A stretch of DNA of 64,000 bases from Nitrospirota bacterium. Lineage in GTDB: Bacteria > UBA2233. Both the position numbers and the translations under genes were made by a program. The stretch is from NCBI GenBank assembly GCA_011620345.1, contig WOZJ01000066.1, positions 1 through 64,000 of the forward strand, written 5' to 3'. The notes beneath the pieces are model-generated. The model made no database searches and was not told where the DNA came from. It saw only the letters and a program-made list of their open reading frames with translations. This document shows, one piece after another, positions 61,088-64,000 of this stretch (positions are counted from its first letter, which is position 1; each line of letters opens with the position of its first letter).

Positions 61088-62817
61088 GCGTCGCGTGGCG
61101 CAAGGCGTTTCTCGCTCCTGTATCGGCGTTTTTTCTGACCTGGATGCTTGCCTTGAGCTCAGCCAACGCCCAAGCCCCGGAGGATCCCGCCAACAAGGAG
61201 GCGGTGGCCTGCGGGGCGATGGTGGCCAGCTCTCATTCCTTGGCTACCCAAGCCGGGCTCGAAATTCTCAAGGCCGGCGGGAACGCCTTTGACGCGGCCG
61301 TAGCCGTCCAGTTTGCGTTGAACGTCGTCGAGCCGATGATGTCTGGCATCGGCGGCGGAGCTTTTTTTCTTGCCTACGAGGCAAAAACGAGGAAGGTGTT
61401 CGTGATCGATGCCAGAGAGCTTGCCCCGAAGAGCGCCCTTCCTCGCATGTTCTTGGATAAGGCAAAAAAACCCATTCCGTTTGCAACGCGCCATACATTG
61501 GGGACCGCCGTGGGCGTTCCCGGGACACTCAAAGGCCTTGCCCTGCTGCACTCCAAGCTTGGCTCCATGCCATGGGCCGAACTGCTTACCCCCGCCCTTA
61601 GGCTTAGCCAAGAAGGCTTTGCAGCGGGAAGGACTCTAGGCAGGTATGCTGCGCTGTCGCGGGAGAAGGTCTGCTCCAAAGAGGCGGGCGGGGTCTTTTG
61701 CCCGGGCGATAGCCCCCTGAAGGCCGGAGGCTGGCTCGTTTTGCCCGCGCTCACCAAGACGCTCGAGGCCATCCAACGAAAGAAAGACGCCGCCCTTTAC
61801 GAAGGCGAAATCGCTCGTGCGATCGTGGAGGCCGTACAAGCGAAGGGCGGAAGCATGACTCTAGAAGACTTAAAGGCATATAAACCAGAGGTTCGGCCCC
61901 CTTTGTGGGGGCGCTACAGGAATTACAGGGTTGCAAGCGTCGGCCCCCCGGGGGGCGGGCTTGCCGTCCTCGAGGCGCTCGGCATCTTGGAGGGCACGGA
62001 TTTTCATGCAACACCCATCCGCTCGGCCAAAAAATATCACCTGCTTTTGGAGGCGATGCGTCTCGTGTTCGCCGACCGCTCCGCTTTCATGGGCGACCCT
62101 GCCTTTGTCGATGTGCCCGTGCGTGGGCTTTTGGACGAGAATTACCTTGCCGGCCGGCGTGCTTTGATCCGTATGGACAAAGCAAACGACAACGTGCATC
62201 CCGGAAAGCCTGCGTATTTTGGCGAGACAACCCACTTCGTCGTGGCTGACGCGTGCGGCAACATCGCTTGCGTGACGTCTACGATCGAACAGCCGTTTGG
62301 GTCTGGAATTTACCTGAAGGAGCACGGCTTTTTCTTGAATAACGAGCTGACCGACTTCGATGCCACACCGGGAGGTCCCAACGAGCCAGGGCCATTTAAG
62401 CGCCCGATGAGCGCGATGGCCCCGACGCTTGTGCTTGAGCGCGGCGTTCCCGTCTTGGCGCTCGGTTCCCCCGGCGGGCCGACGATTATCGCGAGCGTCC
62501 TTCAGGTACTCATCCATCGGCTCGATTACGGGCTCGGGCTCAAAGATGCGATCGAGGAGCCAAGGGTGTTCACTAGCGCCTACCCGTCGTTTGCCTATGA
62601 AAGAGGGGTTCCCAAGGACGCGATGGAAAGACTCCGTGCTCTCGGCCATGCCCCAAACCCACTCCCTACGGAGATCGGAAACGTCCAGGCGATTGAGCGC
62701 GACCCAAAATGGCATCGCTATACCGGGGCTTGCGATTCTACGCGCGAGGGCATGGCCGCAGGGCTCTCGAGACTTGACGATGCCCTTCCGGACGCCAAAG
62801 AAAGAAGGGGGCGTTGA
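61084..62817 (+). CDS. ggt: Gamma-glutamyltransferase
   Basis: A 577-residue periplasmic or secreted enzyme of glutathione and gamma-glutamyl metabolism. The signal peptide is about 1-30 (cleavage near ANA). The N-terminal nucleophile is Thr382 in GETTHFVV, where the precursor cuts itself into large and small subunits, and GGPTIIASVLQV and PFKRPMSAMAPTL are family stretches in the small subunit. It overlaps the rel stop by four bases. Its place after rel is probably transcriptional only. Confidence 0.94.
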   Translation: MSVAWRKAFLAPVSAFFLTWMLALSSANAQAPEDPANKEAVACGAMVASSHSLATQAGLEILKAGGNAFDAAVAVQFALNVVEPMMSGIGGGAFFLAYEAKTRKVFVIDARELAPKSALPRMFLDKAKKPIPFATRHTLGTAVGVPGTLKGLALLHSKLGSMPWAELLTPALRLSQEGFAAGRTLGRYAALSREKVCSKEAGGVFCPGDSPLKAGGWLVLPALTKTLEAIQRKKDAALYEGEIARAIVEAVQAKGGSMTLEDLKAYKPEVRPPLWGRYRNYRVASVGPPGGGLAVLEALGILEGTDFHATPIRSAKKYHLLLEAMRLVFADRSAFMGDPAFVDVPVRGLLDENYLAGRRALIRMDKANDNVHPGKPAYFGETTHFVVADACGNIACVTSTIEQPFGSGIYLKEHGFFLNNELTDFDATPGGPNEPGPFKRPMSAMAPTLVLERGVPVLALGSPGGPTIIASVLQVLIHRLDYGLGLKDAIEEPRVFTSAYPSFAYERGVPKDAMERLRALGHAPNPLPTEIGNVQAIERDPKWHRYTGACDSTREGMAAGLSRLDDALPDAKERRGR

Positions 62818-62850
62818 AAATGACTCTAAGATCGTCTAAGCTTCCCTCGT

Positions 62851-63729
62851 ATGGCGCTTAGAGGGTCGCTCGAGGAAATGTCGTTTGGTGAATTGCTCGG
62901 CTGGATCTCCCTGGCTGGAAGGACGGGGACGCTTGTCGTTCGCGAAGGAAAGGCCGAAAAGCTCTTCACGTTCGAAAAGAAGCGCCTGATCGCCGCCACT
63001 TCCAACCTTGAGTGGGAACGTCTTGGTTCAATTCTGGTTCGAAAGAGGCTTGCCGACCCTCCAAGGCTCAAAGAAGCGCTCGCGTCCTCCGGCAAGCGGG
63101 GGGTGCGGCTAGGCAAGGCGCTGGTGGACCTCGGGGTGCTCAGCGGAGAAGAGCTCTACTACCTTTTGATTCTCCAGGCGGACACGGTTGTTTTCGATAT
63201 GTTCTTTTGGGAAACAGGACGTTTTGTGTTTTATTCAGAGATCAAAGCGTTCGAGCACCTGCACGACCTCCCCTTTACCCTAGACTATCTTCTGCTTGAA
63301 GGTGCCAGAAGGATGGACGAGGCTTTGGTGATCCGCAGCATGCTACCCTCTCCGTTTGTTACATTTCGAGTCGATCCCGCTCGTGTCGCCGATGATCCCT
63401 TCAAGCGGCGCATTCTCCTTGCTGCCAAGGAAGGGCTTTCGTTGGTCGAGATGATGGTTTCGATACCTCAGGCGGAGTTCTCCGTCCTAAGGGCCGCGTT
63501 TGAGCTCTTTAAAGAAGGAGCGGTTGTTCCCGGGCCGGAAAAAACGTTAGCCAACCTCCGAGACCCCCAGTTTTTCCTGGAGTTTTTAGAGCACGGCTGC
63601 AACGTGTGGAGGGCCAAGCGCCCCGAAGCGCCTTTCTTAAGGCCTCAAGAGGGGGGAGAGGTTCCGGACGACATCAAGCGCTACCAAAATTACTACGCAA
63701 GGCTTGCCTTAGAAGGGGCCAACGACTAA
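62851..63729 (+). CDS. DUF4388 (PATAN) domain protein
   Basis: A 292-residue cytoplasmic protein. Residues 1 to about 100 are a PATAN/DUF4388 domain (MALRGSLEEMSFGELLGWISLAGRTGTLVVREG), which is found in two-component and gliding or stress networks of delta-like bacteria and is thought to bind response-regulator partners. A second similar part lies at about 90-150. The C-terminal 130 residues are not recognised. It may be a signalling adaptor. Confidence 0.85.
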   Translation: MALRGSLEEMSFGELLGWISLAGRTGTLVVREGKAEKLFTFEKKRLIAATSNLEWERLGSILVRKRLADPPRLKEALASSGKRGVRLGKALVDLGVLSGEELYYLLILQADTVVFDMFFWETGRFVFYSEIKAFEHLHDLPFTLDYLLLEGARRMDEALVIRSMLPSPFVTFRVDPARVADDPFKRRILLAAKEGLSLVEMMVSIPQAEFSVLRAAFELFKEGAVVPGPEKTLANLRDPQFFLEFLEHGCNVWRAKRPEAPFLRPQEGGEVPDDIKRYQNYYARLALEGAND

Positions 63730-63738
63730 GGAGGTCGC

Positions 63739-64000
63739 ATGCGGAAAAAGGGCAAAGAGATTGTTTTTGGGGTGCTATTTCTTGTTGTGTTTGGGGTCCG
63801 GGCCTTCGGGATGCAAACGCTTGGCCTCGAGACGACCCCCGTCTCTGTCCCATGGCCGACGTACGTGGGCTACTTAAACCAGGACGTCCAGAATGAGCAG
63901 GGTGCCTACTGGGGGTTTGTATGGCTTAGCCGGGTCTATTCCGATCCTGACCTTAGGCCCTCGATCGACCCAAACTTCGACCCTAATTTCCAAATGGTCG
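63739..64000 (+). CDS. Partial secreted or membrane-anchored protein, cut by the window edge
   Basis: An open frame of 87 codons runs off the right end. ATG 63739 has AAGGAGG five bases upstream, and it starts nine bases after the DUF4388 stop. The first 23 residues are a basic start and a hydrophobic segment (IVFGVLFLVVFGV), a signal peptide or anchor. The rest that can be seen is rich in Pro, Asp and aromatic residues (VPWPTYVGYLNQDVQ). The family is not recognisable from this length. Confidence 0.7.
   Translation, partial: MRKKGKEIVFGVLFLVVFGVRAFGMQTLGLETTPVSVPWPTYVGYLNQDVQNEQGAYWGFVWLSRVYSDPDLRPSIDPNFDPNFQMV

Noticed and set aside
1..64000. tRNA, rRNA or CRISPR elements
   Set aside because: No cloverleaf, ribosomal RNA stretch or spaced direct repeats were seen in the intergenic regions; most are too short to hold one.

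Overview
The window looks like part of the chromosome of a Gram-negative (diderm), LPS-producing bacterium. It holds an almost complete lipid A / Kdo / heptose operon, BamA, Skp, the Lol exporter and MsbA. The order lolC-lolD-bamA-skp-lpxD-fabZ-lpxA-lpxI-gnnA-gnnB-lpxB-msbA-waaA-lpxK, with sigma-54 promoters and a DUF4388 protein, resembles Desulfobacterota ('deltaproteobacterial') genomes and their relatives. That placement is an inference from gene order, not a phylogeny. I saw no tRNA, rRNA, CRISPR array, insertion sequence or prophage gene.

Layout. 260-2296 is a molybdopterin oxidoreductase whose codon use looks different from everything after it. 2349-7377 is a coupled treZ-treY-cutA run (trehalose from alpha-glucan). 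7538-12264 holds an M20 peptidase, a convergent nucleoside phosphorylase, and an Fe-S (CCG-domain) protein coupled to a B12-binding-type radical SAM enzyme, ended by a strong bidirectional terminator. 12349-13827 (minus) is a luciferase-like oxidoreductase followed by cyanase. 14032-17900 is the most unusual region: an MFS exporter, a family-4 glycosyltransferase and three small ORFs (two with signal peptides). Each of these three units has a recognisable sigma-54 promoter, and shared 17-bp palindromes lie upstream. 17996-19051 is an FmdB zinc ribbon gene plus an IclR regulator. 19227-24691 (minus) is treS-maltokinase followed by malQ. 24900-31272 holds pyruvate kinase, thioredoxin, gmhA, an unrecognised protein, a MagIII-like DNA glycosylase, an SAM hydrolase, a site-2 protease and a CBS protein.

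From 31427 to the right edge 33 genes lie on the plus strand with gaps of at most about 35 bp and many start/stop overlaps. They are ssb, polyprenyl synthase, lysS, the Lol exporter, BamA/Skp, the whole lpx set, Kdo and heptose genes, inner-core glycosyltransferases, then yicC-gmk-rpoZ-rel, ggt and DUF4388. Together they build lipid A, probably the 2,3-diamino-glucose form because gnnA/gnnB are present, then add Kdo and heptose and export the product.

The best candidate for something undescribed is the sigma-54 regulon at 15.3-17.9 kb. Three promoters each carry TGNATCA-N3-TGATNCA-type sites near -80 and -165, and they drive an exporter, a glycosyltransferase and a set of small, mostly secreted proteins.
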